Positions 1 through 8,950 are shown, counted from the first letter of the stretch. The stretch is 33,648 nucleotides of DNA from GCA-2786165 sp964625775 (GCA_964625775.1 CAZVEH010000025.1:1-33648), one strand, 5' to 3'. Notes: a model not told the origin generated them from the sequence alone. A program made the numbers and translations.

Positions 1-29
1 AGTGTTTTTTTCATTATTTTTATTTTACA

Positions 30-78
30 AGTACCACACGACAGGAGATCCCTCGATGCGCTCGGGATGACGTGGGGA
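30..78. repeat. REP-like intergenic repeat with short inverted arms
   Basis: The segment contains ATCCC and GGGAT arms around an 11-base loop (from about position 47), flanked by GGAG and GACG. Short palindromes of this kind, with the sense 'gagatccctcg...cgggatgacg', are commonly dispersed in genomes of intracellular gammaproteobacteria. It sits directly at the truncated end of the transposase relic that follows, so it may mark the breakpoint. Only one copy is visible in this window, so its repeat status is inference. Confidence 0.35.
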
Positions 79-79
79 G

Positions 80-537
80 TTACCAATTTTTTCCAAAATG
101 GTCAATAAACATCTGGATCAACGCCATTCTTTCTGGAGTATCGGCGTTACCTCGCTTATCCAGTAACATCCAGAAAATTGGGATGGCCGTTCCTTTGAAA
201 AAGATGCCGAGCATTAAAATATTGATGTCTGATTTCCCCCAACGCCAATTTGTTCGATCCATGCTTAAGTACCATTGCCCACCACTCACAAAAAACAATT
301 TAAAAATAAATCCGGCTATTTGTCGGTAATCCAGAGGAGATTTGGAAAAAATCGTTCAATGATACGGTACCGTGAAGTTTGAAGCGCATCACAAAATACA
401 ACACAAGCCAATTTGTTTAAATTCACTGTGCGCGTAGCAAGCAATGCAAGCAACATATTTACAAAACATGCCATTCTCGCCTTGTTCCAGCCAAAATACA
501 CGTTGAAACTATCCTTTAACTCGCTGATGCACTCCAT
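80..537 (-). pseudogene. IS4-type transposase relic, frameshifted and C-terminally truncated
   Basis: Two minus-strand segments read as consecutive parts of one transposase. The N-terminal part (537-316) starts at an ATG preceded by a good AGGAGG site and contains the segment LLALLATRTVNLNKLACVV, typical of the helical N-terminus of these IS4-like enzymes. The second part (about 335-80) carries the first DDE-acid region, LSMDRTNWRWGKSDINIL, followed by an IPIFWMLLDKRGN stretch. The join needs a frame change near 316-335. Everything after the sequence FIDHFGKNW is missing, including the later catalytic acids, so no active transposase can be made. The product class is recognised from family knowledge; the exact IS name is not. 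Confidence 0.72.
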
Positions 538-628
538 ATATCCTCCTTTTGGCGATTGAGATTATATGATTTTCATTGTATGTCAGCGAGTTAGCTTAAT
601 TTATTTCAGTCCCAAACCAGAAATGGTT

Positions 629-644
629 GCCCGCCTACGCGGGC
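629..644. repeat. REP-like hairpin, possible terminator (plus strand)
   Basis: A perfect six-base stem GCCCGC/GCGGGC encloses the loop CTAC, and the palindrome GGCATGCC overlaps its right side. On the plus strand a run of six T follows about ten bases later, so it could act as an intrinsic terminator in that direction. In the minus direction it supplies the stop codon of the truncated PAS gene. Confidence 0.45.
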
Positions 645-853
645 ATGCCAGCTTTTTTGTCATGCACAGAGCCCAAGACATCTTTTTCAGTATAGCCTGT
701 AAGCTCATAAAAACCAGCGGACGCGTAAACTATAGGGATGTTTTTTAGATTGGGGTCGGCTAATACGACACCATCTCCCACCTTATCTAAGATTAACGTC
801 AGCAAGTCAACATCTAGCATAATATTTTTTTGTGGATTTGACGGCGTTATCAT
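635..853 (-). pseudogene. Truncated PAS-domain (LOV-like) sensor fragment
   Basis: The 72-residue reading frame has residues 15-61 matching the start of a PAS domain, with DPNLKNIPIVYASAGFYELTG and then YTEKDVLG. This is the stretch that in LOV-type PAS domains immediately precedes the flavin-binding NCRFLQ motif. Here the sequence departs from the family exactly after VLG, runs into a REP-like hairpin, and stops at a TAG inside it. The cysteine-containing motif, the rest of the PAS fold and any output domain (kinase or GGDEF) are absent. It is therefore most likely the 5' stump of a sensor gene, broken by rearrangement. The start has no strong ribosome binding site. Confidence 0.6.
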
Positions 854-946
854 ACTTTAATTACCGTTTACTCAATAAGTGATTTATCTTAAGATTTTAA
901 AACAAAGTTAGCATGGATTCACCACAATTCTAGACTTCTAGAAAGG

Positions 947-1258
947 TCAGTTTTGAACGCCTTCGGACCACAACACGTCACAATGTTTTTCTGCCGCTGC
1001 TTCTAATAGACCCATAACAGGCAATGCGCGTTGTAACAGGCTCACTTCAGGTTCATCTTCTTGCTCTATTTTTTCGACAGAACGTCGTCTTTCCTGATCG
1101 ACAGCCCTACTCAAGCGCATCAGAGCATCGGACACCTCAGGCGCTAAAATTGCGCCCGGAATCTGTCCAGATTGACCCATCAAAATCAATAGACGTTTAG
1201 CAACATCACCAAATAAGGTGATTGACTCATAAGCATCCGTGTGAAATGTGACCAGCAT
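947..1258 (-). CDS. DUF1840 family protein
   Basis: A 103-residue protein with the family hallmark at its N-terminus: MLVTFHTDAYESITLFGDVAKRLL, then a GxxPGAILAPEV-like segment, and a polar acidic centre (EKIEQEDEPEV). The family is small, cytoplasmic and of unknown function. The start codon at 1258 is preceded by a clear GGAGG. It overlaps the 3' end of gltX by 32 bases, so the two genes are probably translated from one mRNA. No catalytic motif is visible. Family assignment is from the conserved N-terminal pattern. Confidence 0.8.
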   Translation of the reverse strand: MLVTFHTDAYESITLFGDVAKRLLILMGQSGQIPGAILAPEVSDALMRLSRAVDQERRRSVEKIEQEDEPEVSLLQRALPVMGLLEAAAEKHCDVLWSEGVQN

Positions 1259-2657
1259 GAAGACCTCCTGTTGAATGACATATGCGATCCAATCGCTCTA
1301 AAACCCGCTTTTTCCCAATCAATTCTAAGGTCGCATCCATGGATGGCGACATTGTTGTACCTGTCATCACCACACGTAAGGGTTGCGCCAAACTGCCAAA
1401 ACCAATATTTTTTTCTTGTACAAATTCTTTCAAACAGTGATGCAGTGATTCTCGATACCAATCCTGAAGTGATGCCAACTTCGAAGCAAAGTCACCTAAC
1501 AATTCAATGGCGGCTGCAGTTATGCATTTTTGCAGTGCAGCTTCATCATAAGCAACCTCATCTTCATAAAAATAGCGGCTATTATCACAGATTTCAACTA
1601 AAGTTTTACACCGTTCCGCTTGGAGTGCAACAATGGCGCTCAAATCAGGGCCCCCACTGACATCAATACCCGCTTGTTGGAATTGAAAAGCCAATGCTTG
1701 TGCCACCTTAGCAACTGGATCGTGCTTCAGATAATGCTGATTGAGCCACAATAGTTTGTCATAATTAAAACCAGCCACACCACGACTCACCGCAGAGAGA
1801 TCAAACTCAGCTATCATTTGTTGGAGACTAAAAATTTCTTGATCACCATGCGACCACCCCAAACGGACCAAATAGTTTAACAATGCATGAGGTAGAAAGC
1901 CTTCTTCCTTAAATTGCAGCACAGAAACAGCGCCATGACGTTTGGACAAACGCTTACCATCTTCTCCCAAAATCATGGGTAAGTGCGCAAACACTGGAAT
2001 AGGCGCATTTAGTGCCTGATACAAATTAATTTGTCGTGGCGTGTTATTGATATGATCATCTCCTCGAATCACATGGGTGATTTGCATATCCCAATCATCG
2101 ATCACGACCGCAAAATTATAGGTGGGATGACCATCTGAACGCACTAAGATCAGATCATCCAGCTCTTCATTTTTAACGGTGATGGATCCGTACACTTGAT
2201 CTTGAAAATGCACATCCCCTTGTTGTGGATTGCGAAACCGTACCACAAAAGACGGCTCGTCTGCAGTGAGATGTAAATCACGACAATGACCATCGTAACG
2301 GGGTTTGATTTTTTCTGACAATTGTTGTTCGCGTAAAGCCTCTAACCGTTCAGTGGAACAACGACAACGATAGGCTTTACCTTCTTGCAATAATTGCTCA
2401 GCTACTGCTGCATATCGAGCGTAACGATCGGTTTGATACACCACCTCTTCATCATAATCCAATCCCAGCCAAGCCATGCCGTCAATAATAGCATCCACCG
2501 AAGCTTGTGTGGACCGTTCTTGGTCCGTATCTTCGATTCTTAATATAAATTGCCCCTGGTGATGCCTGGCGAATAACCAAGAATACAGCGCGGTGCGCAC
2601 GCTACCTACATGTAATAATCCGGTTGGACTAGGCGCAAATCGTGTTCGCACTCGCAT
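1227..2657 (-). CDS. gltX: Glutamate--tRNA ligase (class I, discriminating type)
   Basis: A 476-residue enzyme that charges tRNA-Glu with glutamate in the cytoplasm. The class I HIGH-type motif is at the N-terminus (RFAPSPTGLLHVGSVRTAL), and the KMSKS equivalent is KRLSKRHGA near residue 240. The anticodon-binding C-terminal part ends with the usual RVVMTG.TMSPSMDATLELIGKKRVLERLD pattern. An upstream ATG is in frame, but the ATG at 2657 is preferred: it has GGAGA at correct spacing and gives the family N-terminus MRVRTRFAPSP. Length is normal for the family. The last 32 bases overlap the DUF1840 gene. It is divergent from the hybrid kinase at 2852. Confidence 0.95.
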   Translation of the reverse strand: MRVRTRFAPSPTGLLHVGSVRTALYSWLFARHHQGQFILRIEDTDQERSTQASVDAIIDGMAWLGLDYDEEVVYQTDRYARYAAVAEQLLQEGKAYRCRCSTERLEALREQQLSEKIKPRYDGHCRDLHLTADEPSFVVRFRNPQQGDVHFQDQVYGSITVKNEELDDLILVRSDGHPTYNFAVVIDDWDMQITHVIRGDDHINNTPRQINLYQALNAPIPVFAHLPMILGEDGKRLSKRHGAVSVLQFKEEGFLPHALLNYLVRLGWSHGDQEIFSLQQMIAEFDLSAVSRGVAGFNYDKLLWLNQHYLKHDPVAKVAQALAFQFQQAGIDVSGGPDLSAIVALQAERCKTLVEICDNSRYFYEDEVAYDEAALQKCITAAAIELLGDFASKLASLQDWYRESLHHCLKEFVQEKNIGFGSLAQPLRVVMTGTTMSPSMDATLELIGKKRVLERLDRICHSTGGLHAGHISHGCL

Positions 2658-2776
2658 ATACATTCTCCATTGATTCAAAAATAAAAACGGTTGGTTCCAT
2701 GATCCTGTACTTTCGCTAGAAATAAATGTAACGAAGAGATCGATTTTTTCATAAATCTTGTGCGATAATCACGACG

Positions 2777-2824
2777 ATATCAGGACTTACTATGTTAGCA
2801 CAAACCGGTGTTAGGCAAAACCTC
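2777..2824. repeat. Split relic of the MITE terminal repeat
   Basis: ATATCAGGACTTAC (2777-2790) is identical to the outermost 14 bases (with flank) of the palindromic element at 11993-12120 read inward from its right end. After 24 unrelated bases, GCAAAACCTC (2815-2824) continues that same terminus. The element end is thus present but interrupted, in the gltX/hybrid-kinase intergenic region. Confidence 0.5.
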
Positions 2825-2851
2825 ATCATTAACCCTTAAGAGCACATTTTT

Positions 2852-5647
2852 GTGAAACAATTAAGCATTAGAAATCAACTTCGATGGATCGCTCTAGCGC
2901 CAGTGCTCTGCCTTGCTTTGTTGTATGGGTTATTTTATGAGCATCAGTATCAATTAAATGTGAAACAGCAAATGATGCGTTTGGGAAAAGCTTATATCAG
3001 CCAACTCCTGATGTTAGAACAAATGCACGCACAGCCGAACCATTCAAAATCCCTACAAATGTCGATTGATGAGGTTCATTTCAATTCGGAAATCAATGCC
3101 GTGGCTTTTTATGACAAACAAGGTCACTTAATCGCTTCTCATGGCGGACATCCTGCTTATTATTTAAGCCAAAAGCAACGCCAACTGACTGCTTCAACTC
3201 ATCACACCCAATATGCCATACAATTTATTGTTCCCATACCCGAGTCTCATTGTGCAAACTTAGCTCTGAGCTCAGAACATTCAGCACCCGAAGATTATCG
3301 GGGATGGATCATGCTGGATTTAGATAAAAAATTCCTGCTGATCAAACATTATCAAATGGTGCTCTCTACATTAGGCATTGTATTGTTGTGCCTAATCATA
3401 GGATTTGTAGGCCATCATTTGCTATCTAGACATATTTATCAACCGCTTATGCGGCTACATCGCAAAATGGAACGGATTCTTCATGGTGACTATGACGTAG
3501 AATTCGATCAAACCCATACCCATGAATTAGGGATCATTGAACAAGGCTGCGCTCATTTAAAACAAAATTATTTGGCCATCGCCAAAGACTTCAACCAGCA
3601 GATCGAATTAGCCACCAATGACTTGCAACAAAGCTTAGAACTGCTTGAAGTAAAAAATATTGAGCTTGGCTTAGATAAAAAGAAAATTGAAGAAAAAAAT
3701 CGGCATAAATCAGAATTTCTGGCCAGCATGAGTCATGAAATTCGCACACCCATGAATGGTGTGATCGGTTTTACAAATGTGTTGCTGGATACGCAGCTGG
3801 ATAACCTCCAATTGGATTACGTCAAAACTATTCAATCCTCCGCCCAAGATTTGTTGGTGATCATCAATGATATTTTGGATTATTCTAAAATTGATGCGGG
3901 CAAACTGTATCTCGATCATATTCCAGTTAATTTGCGCGGCTGTATCGATGAAGTCGTAGCTATGATTGCCCAAGCGGCGCATAAGAAAAATATCGACTTG
4001 ATTCCCATCACCTCCCCCGCTGTACCCAAAACCGTTATGGGAGATCCTTGGCGTATCAAACAAATTCTCAGCAACCTACTCTCCAATGCCGTGAAATTTA
4101 CCGATGTCGGCTACGTATTGATCCGCACCCAGGTTGAAGAAGACCATGAGAATCATTATATCCTCTCCTTTTCTATTGCAGACACTGGGGTAGGCATTGC
4201 TGAAAAAGATCAATCCACATTGTTTCATGCCTATCATCAAGTCGACACCACACCAAATCGCCGTCATGGTGGCTCAGGCTTAGGCTTGGTGATCTGTAAA
4301 AAATTAGTCGATCATATGCAAGGCCAGATTTCTATCCAATCTGAATCGAATAAAGGCGCTATTTTCACCGTACGACTTAGATTAGAAAAACTCATGTCTT
4401 ACGAGCATGACAAACACCACTTCCAATCGGCTACCGCCATCAAAGCCTTATGTTTTGATGACAACGCTTTGCATTTAGAAGCACTGTGCTCTGGACTAAA
4501 CTATTTGGGTGTTCAATGCATTCCGCTTTCCACCCACGAAGCCTTGCAACAAGCCTTCGTTGATCATCCCAATTCCGCTCTGGCTTTTATTGCGACTCAT
4601 GCGGGTACTCAAGATAGGATCTCCACCCTGATGCAAGCACAAACCATGCCCTGTGTCATGGTGTCCAAAACGTATATCAAAGACTATGAGCGCTTGGGTG
4701 CGCAAGCCTTATTATTCAAGCCACCCAATACCCATAAACTCACTGAAGTATTGGATAATTTGGTCTTGCATCCGCATAAACATCCACAGAATCATCCCGC
4801 GGATACGCTTAATTTTATGCTGGATCATACCCCTGCCTCTTGGCAAGACAATATCAAACCAACTGGCCAGGATCACAGCTTATACAAATTACGGCAATTG
4901 TTCAGAGAAAAGCATGCGCGATTACTGATTGCGGAAGACAATCCCATCAGCCGCAGGTTGTTGAACTCTCTATTACGTGATTGTGCCATCATTGACATCG
5001 TCAATGACGGCGCAGAGGCCATTTTAGCTTGTTTAAACACTTCTTACTCAGCAATTTTACTTGATTTACACATGCCAAACGTCAATGGATTAGATGCGAC
5101 CAAAGCCATCCGCCAGCAAAGTTTGCACGCCAAAACCCCGATCATACTCATTTCTGCCAATGGGTTCGATTTACAACAAACTGATTTACGCCAAGCTGGA
5201 ATTAATTTTTCCATCCAAAAACCCATAGATGAGCGTTATTTACTCCGTCATTTGCTGCAGTTGATGACAACGCCCCAAACTCCAGCCATAGATTGGGCAC
5301 TCTGTGTAGAAAAATTATCGGGAAATGTCAGCTTGGCAACCGAATTTCTTGCTGAGTTTGTCAAGGAATTACATAAAAATCGTTTGGATCTATTGGCACT
5401 GTATGAATCCAATGACTGCGAAGCATTGGAAAAAATTGTTCATCAGATCCATGGCGCCTGTTGTTTTTGCGGTGTCAGCCGGTTACAAAAGCAAATGGCT
5501 CACGTAGAAAAAAGTTTACGCGGCGTGACCGATGTTGCTGACATCCACGATGATTTTTTACTTTTAATTAAAGAGATAGAAGCAGTCTTAACGGAGTATC
5601 AACAATCCTCCGAACAAAAAGAAACCCGTGAGTTAGAGGTTTCCTAG
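2852..5647 (+). CDS. BarA/GacS/LetS-type hybrid sensor histidine kinase with HPt
   Basis: A 931-residue inner-membrane sensor. Visible order: transmembrane helix about 13-30, a periplasmic sensor about 31-168, a second helix about 169-191, a HAMP-like linker and coiled coil to about 285, and HisKA with the phospho-acceptor H295 in SMSHEIRTPMNG. HATPase motifs follow (NAVKFTD, DTGVGI, GGSGLGL). The first receiver, about 530-640, has lost its acceptor aspartate; the second is intact with D738 in LLDLHMP. A C-terminal HPt has H864 in HQIHGAC. This architecture matches the tripartite kinases that drive GacA/LetA-type regulators and small-RNA control of virulence or growth phase. No cognate response regulator is present nearby. 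The start is GTG. Exact identity as letS, gacS or barA cannot be settled here. Confidence 0.9.
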   Translation: MKQLSIRNQLRWIALAPVLCLALLYGLFYEHQYQLNVKQQMMRLGKAYISQLLMLEQMHAQPNHSKSLQMSIDEVHFNSEINAVAFYDKQGHLIASHGGHPAYYLSQKQRQLTASTHHTQYAIQFIVPIPESHCANLALSSEHSAPEDYRGWIMLDLDKKFLLIKHYQMVLSTLGIVLLCLIIGFVGHHLLSRHIYQPLMRLHRKMERILHGDYDVEFDQTHTHELGIIEQGCAHLKQNYLAIAKDFNQQIELATNDLQQSLELLEVKNIELGLDKKKIEEKNRHKSEFLASMSHEIRTPMNGVIGFTNVLLDTQLDNLQLDYVKTIQSSAQDLLVIINDILDYSKIDAGKLYLDHIPVNLRGCIDEVVAMIAQAAHKKNIDLIPITSPAVPKTVMGDPWRIKQILSNLLSNAVKFTDVGYVLIRTQVEEDHENHYILSFSIADTGVGIAEKDQSTLFHAYHQVDTTPNRRHGGSGLGLVICKKLVDHMQGQISIQSESNKGAIFTVRLRLEKLMSYEHDKHHFQSATAIKALCFDDNALHLEALCSGLNYLGVQCIPLSTHEALQQAFVDHPNSALAFIATHAGTQDRISTLMQAQTMPCVMVSKTYIKDYERLGAQALLFKPPNTHKLTEVLDNLVLHPHKHPQNHPADTLNFMLDHTPASWQDNIKPTGQDHSLYKLRQLFREKHARLLIAEDNPISRRLLNSLLRDCAIIDIVNDGAEAILACLNTSYSAILLDLHMPNVNGLDATKAIRQQSLHAKTPIILISANGFDLQQTDLRQAGINFSIQKPIDERYLLRHLLQLMTTPQTPAIDWALCVEKLSGNVSLATEFLAEFVKELHKNRLDLLALYESNDCEALEKIVHQIHGACCFCGVSRLQKQMAHVEKSLRGVTDVADIHDDFLLLIKEIEAVLTEYQQSSEQKETRELEVS

Positions 5648-5758
5648 GCGTAGATTTATTTTTGCAGCCATTCAGCACCTTTCAAAGAAACGTTTCTCCG
5701 AGCGTCAAGAATTGTGCCGAATAGTTGCTCATTTTTTATCACAAGATAAGGATTGATC

Positions 5759-7009
5759 ATGGCAATACAAAATGCACTTTATGCACAATCAGGCGGAGTC
5801 ACTGCAGTCATCAACGCCTCTGCTTGCGGCGTGATTCAAACGGCACGCATGCACCCCACTAAGATTGGCACGGTATATGCAGCAAAAAACGGGATTATTG
5901 GTGCGTTGCATGAGACACTTATTGATACAGCACAAGAAACTGACGAAAGTATTGCCAAATTAATGCATACACCTTCTGGTGCATTTGGATCTTGTCGACA
6001 TAAATTATCAGCCAACGGCACCGAGTTAGCGCGTTTGATTGAAGTATTTCGCGCCCATAATATTGGTTACTTCTTTTATAACGGCGGCGGAGATTCGCAG
6101 GACACTGCTTCCAAAATTGCCGAATATAGTAAGCGTGTAGGCTTTCCAGTCACTTGTATTGGGATTCCAAAAACCGTAGACAATGATTTACCTTTTACCG
6201 ATACCTGTCCAGGATTTGGTTCTGTTGCAAAATATGTTGCAATCTCTACCCGCGAAGCAAGCTTTGATGTGGCTTCTATGGCCGCCTCATCTACCAAGGT
6301 ATTTATTCTAGAAGTCATGGGTCGTCATGCCGGTTGGATTGCCGCAGCCTCAGGTTTGGCGGGTCGTGAAGCACATGAACCACCCCATATTATTTTATTT
6401 CCAGAAGTGCCTTTTGATGAGGCCAGTTTCTTAAAAAAAGTATCTGAATGTACAAGAGACTATGGATATTGTGTGGTCGTCGCTGCCGAAGGCATCAAAA
6501 ATCAACAAGGAAAATTTTTATCAGATGCTGGATTGCGAGATGCATTCGGACATGCTCAGCTGGGTGGCGTAGCGCCCATATTGGCACAGTTGATTAAAAA
6601 AGAATTGCGCTTCAAATATCATTGGGCTGTGGCGGATTATTTACAACGAGCAGCAAGACATATTGCGTCTAGCGTTGATTTAGAACAAGCCTATGCATTG
6701 GGTAAAAAAGCAGTGGATCTCGCTTTAGAGGGTAAATCCGGTATCATGCCCATTATTGTCCGAGAACAGGATTCACCCTACGTCTGGTCTCTGGGAGAAG
6801 TACCCTTAGCAGATGTTGCCAATCAAGAAAAGAAGATGCCAGCAGAGTTTATTCGACCTGATGGCATGGGAATCACCGACGCTTGCCGTCAGTACCTGCA
6901 GCCATTGATTCAAGGCGAAGCTTATCCTCCCTACCAAAATGGCCTCCCCGATTACGTTCAAATGAAAGGCAAACTAATGCCCAAACGTTTGCCGGCATGG
7001 GAAGTGTAA
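5759..7009 (+). CDS. 6-phosphofructokinase, probably pyrophosphate-dependent
   Basis: A 416-residue cytoplasmic glycolytic enzyme phosphorylating fructose 6-phosphate. The family motifs are a glycine-rich N-terminus (LYAQSGGVTAVINAS), the phosphate-donor loop NGGGDSQDTASKI, the catalytic PKTVDND, and the substrate site MGRHAGW. In ATP enzymes the donor loop reads GGDGS. Here an aspartate stands where the second glycine would be, which in this family correlates with pyrophosphate as donor and reversibility. The start at 5759 is chosen because AAGGA lies seven bases upstream and the protein then begins at the conserved MAIQNALYAQSGG. No neighbour is glycolytic, so it appears to be a single-gene unit. 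Confidence 0.88.
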   Translation: MAIQNALYAQSGGVTAVINASACGVIQTARMHPTKIGTVYAAKNGIIGALHETLIDTAQETDESIAKLMHTPSGAFGSCRHKLSANGTELARLIEVFRAHNIGYFFYNGGGDSQDTASKIAEYSKRVGFPVTCIGIPKTVDNDLPFTDTCPGFGSVAKYVAISTREASFDVASMAASSTKVFILEVMGRHAGWIAAASGLAGREAHEPPHIILFPEVPFDEASFLKKVSECTRDYGYCVVVAAEGIKNQQGKFLSDAGLRDAFGHAQLGGVAPILAQLIKKELRFKYHWAVADYLQRAARHIASSVDLEQAYALGKKAVDLALEGKSGIMPIIVREQDSPYVWSLGEVPLADVANQEKKMPAEFIRPDGMGITDACRQYLQPLIQGEAYPPYQNGLPDYVQMKGKLMPKRLPAWEV

Positions 7010-7106
7010 GAGAATAGACATCAATACTAGGCTTGCTGCATCTATGCTCTGAGGAATCGGCGCAAAAGATAAAAAAGAAAGGAAGAAAATCAATAAGTTA
7101 TTGAAG

Positions 7107-7167
7107 TGCATAAGACAATGTGATCAAATTTGTTTGTCAAGAACAACTAATCCAGAGGTCTTATGCA
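7107..7167. repeat. Ten-base inverted repeat at the border of IS relics
   Basis: TGCATAAGAC (7107-7116) is exactly inverted at 7158-7167 (GTCTTATGCA). The right arm overlaps a plus-strand start codon at 7164 whose short frame (MHIQQLSHGILSKSLSHIC) resembles the N-terminus of some IS4-family transposases. The frame ends after 23 codons where the IS701-type relic begins. This suggests the 5' end of a second IS fused to the first, at modest confidence. Confidence 0.35.
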
Positions 7168-7214
7168 TATTCAGCAATTATCACATGGAATATTATCTAA
7201 ATCACTTTCTCATA

Positions 7215-7997
7215 TTTGTTTGACTTCTCGATGATAGACCTCGACTGACCAACGTGCGTCCGTGATATGTTTCACCTGCTCACGTGTTGGGTTTTTCATA
7301 TTTGGTGTTACATATTCAATGCGGCCATTTTTTGCCACAAACTTGAATACAAAAACCCAACCATAACGACGTAAATGAACCGAAAGTCCTTCTTCGGGGC
7401 TCTCTAATGTTTCTAATCGAACATTACGATTTACAATGCGATTCTTTCTTAATGTTGTGACCCAAATCCACCCGTGTGAAGGAATAAGCTTTCAAATTAT
7501 CTAAGCTTGAATACCAAGCATCCATATCCACTGCTGATGAGCTAATCCCTCGTGATTTAGCAAGTTTAACATGTCGCAAAAATGTGTATTTTTTTTGTTT
7601 TTCCGTCAGTATCTTTAGCATAAATACGATAATCAATTGAAATTGACTCCTCACTATCTAATCCATGCCAAAGCATATTAATGAGACCAATCCCTGCTAT
7701 AACATCATGGGCATTGCGTGAATGTTGGTAATTAACGAGTTCTATTTTTTGACTGCGTGTTTTAGATAAAACGGTATCATCCGCTATTAATAAACATGGT
7801 TCTGATGCGCGAATATACTACCTTGCTATTTCCCATATCTCTCTTGGCCTGAAATTTTTGTCAGCTAACCAACGGCTAATACTATCGTGAGACAAAGGGA
7901 TTGGACTTACTTCTGATAAAGCCAGGCCTGAATAACGCATGCTGCTTGCTTGTATAAAAGCTTTATACAATTCCTTCGTACAACGATGACGCGACAT
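7215..7997 (-). pseudogene. IS701-type (DDE) transposase relic, several frameshifts and a stop
   Basis: Reading the minus strand across three frames gives a recognisable IS701-family transposase. The N-terminus is MSRHRCTKELYKAFIQASS, followed by LIADDTVLSKTRSQKIE around the first catalytic acid. Next come IGLINMLWHG, IDYRIYAKDTDGKTK, DAWYSSLDNLKAY with the second acid, and finally DARWSVEVYHREVKQ with the catalytic glutamate. An in-frame stop precedes YIRASEP, and at least two frame changes are needed. The C-terminus after VKQI is missing, replaced by a fragment of another element. It is certainly non-functional. The 43-bp repeat at 8027 lies just upstream of its start, as an IS terminus would. 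Confidence 0.75.
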
Positions 7998-8026
7998 CTT
8001 TGACCATTTCTAGTTCTGTTAATTAT

Positions 8027-8069
8027 GCCACGTATTTTAATGTATTTTTATGAAAGTGCTAAACTCGTG
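8027..8069. repeat. 43-bp direct repeat, copy A (likely IS701-type terminus)
   Basis: Matches 10135-10177 at 41 of 43 positions in the same orientation; the core is ATTTTAATGTATTTTTATGA. It starts 30 bases upstream of the IS701-type transposase start, so it probably is that element's terminal non-coding region. Together with copy B it brackets the reverse transcriptase and cysteine-rich genes. Confidence 0.75.
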
Positions 8070-8514
8070 ATTGATAGCAAACAGGTAAGAGCAGCTCTTG
8101 CAAAACCTATTTAACTCACAGGCTATATAAAAGCCATTAAGGTGATGAGGAGAAAGAGCGCAGATACTATCAGGGCCCGAGTGAACGTATATCACTCATA
8201 ACAGAGGCCGAATATATGATCGCATCTCAACTAGTTTTGCTAAAAATTAAGATCTTCCGATTGCAGTATTGGTAGGGTCCATATATGAGTAAGGTGTGTT
8301 ATTCATGATTTTGCTGCGGAATGCGGGTACGATGTAATTTGTCGCCCTTTGAGCATTAGGTTTTGGACCGCAAGCGTAGATGTATCGCCCCGTAGTGTTC
8401 GTGCTCTACGACGGCACAAGGCGGCGATGGTGGTTTGGTTCTATCATATACGTCAGAACTTTCACCCCCAACAGCCTCTTGTGTTTTCTTGGCGCACGAG
8501 TAGTAACAAGATAT
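8070..8514. other. Gene-free stretch downstream of the cysteine-rich gene
   Basis: No convincing coding sequence is seen on either strand. One hairpin with arms GAGTGA/TCACTC (8179-8184/8192-8197) is visible. The part nearest the cysteine-rich gene is unusually GC-rich compared with the rest of the window, like that gene itself. By eye it contains no copy of the cysteine-rich gene's 3' end, so it does not look like a template repeat. A structured RNA cannot be excluded. Confidence 0.4.
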
Positions 8515-8925
8515 CTAGTTAGCAGCCTGCGTGCAATAGACATCAGATACCCACGTATTAGGCTTCCCAGTGTGGGTCCAGTTGGTACATTCCCAACGGG
8601 CGTAATCGTTAGAGATTGTACGTATACAACTTACATCTTTGCCACCGTCATGCCCAGCCGACCATGAGTCACTGGGACTGCACTTGGCGCAGCTGCAGTG
8701 AATGAGGTGCGAGTGTGTGCTGCCCATGGAGAGCCCTTTTTTCCCCACGTCGCCCGTCAAACACGTTCCTGGTTTGTGGTTTGGGATGGTGCAATCAACG
8801 CATGTACCTCTTGCCGCGCAGTACGTGTTATAGTCACGAGCATATGCTGCGGGTGCACCCGAAATCAAGGACCCACTAAGAGCTAGCGCGCAAGCCCATT
8901 GGACAGCTGATATATATTCTTTCAT
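8515..8925 (-). CDS. Secreted cysteine-rich small protein, unknown function
   Basis: I do not recognise this 136-residue protein. A Sec signal peptide is clear: a lysine near the start, then the hydrophobic AVQWACALALSGSLISG, and a cleavage site after AYA (about residue 29). The mature part has ten cysteines (an even number, up to five disulfides), including GTCVDC and HCSCAKC clusters, and four tryptophans concentrated in the C-terminal third. It should be exported and folded oxidatively. GAGGAG at 8931-8938 favours the start at 8925 over a TTG at 8940. The gene is clearly richer in GC (two 60-base stretches count 53% and 58%) than its surroundings, suggesting acquisition. It follows the reverse transcriptase on the same strand, 93 bases after that gene's restored stop, so co-expression is likely. 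Confidence 0.68.
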   Translation of the reverse strand: MKEYISAVQWACALALSGSLISGAPAAYARDYNTYCAARGTCVDCTIPNHKPGTCLTGDVGKKGLSMGSTHSHLIHCSCAKCSPSDSWSAGHDGGKDVSCIRTISNDYARWECTNWTHTGKPNTWVSDVYCTQAAN

Positions 8926-8950
8926 GTTGCTTCTCCTCAAGTTGTGACAT

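Noticed and set aside
8356..8517. Open reading frame continuing 52 codons past the TAG stop of the cysteine-rich gene, possible readthrough
   Set aside because: The chance of 52 open codons is not small, the extension has no domain or cysteine pattern like the main protein, and no suppressor context is visible.
8380..8886. Plus-strand open frames opposite the cysteine-rich gene
   Set aside because: They are complementary shadows in a GC-richer stretch, with no plausible ribosome binding site or family resemblance.
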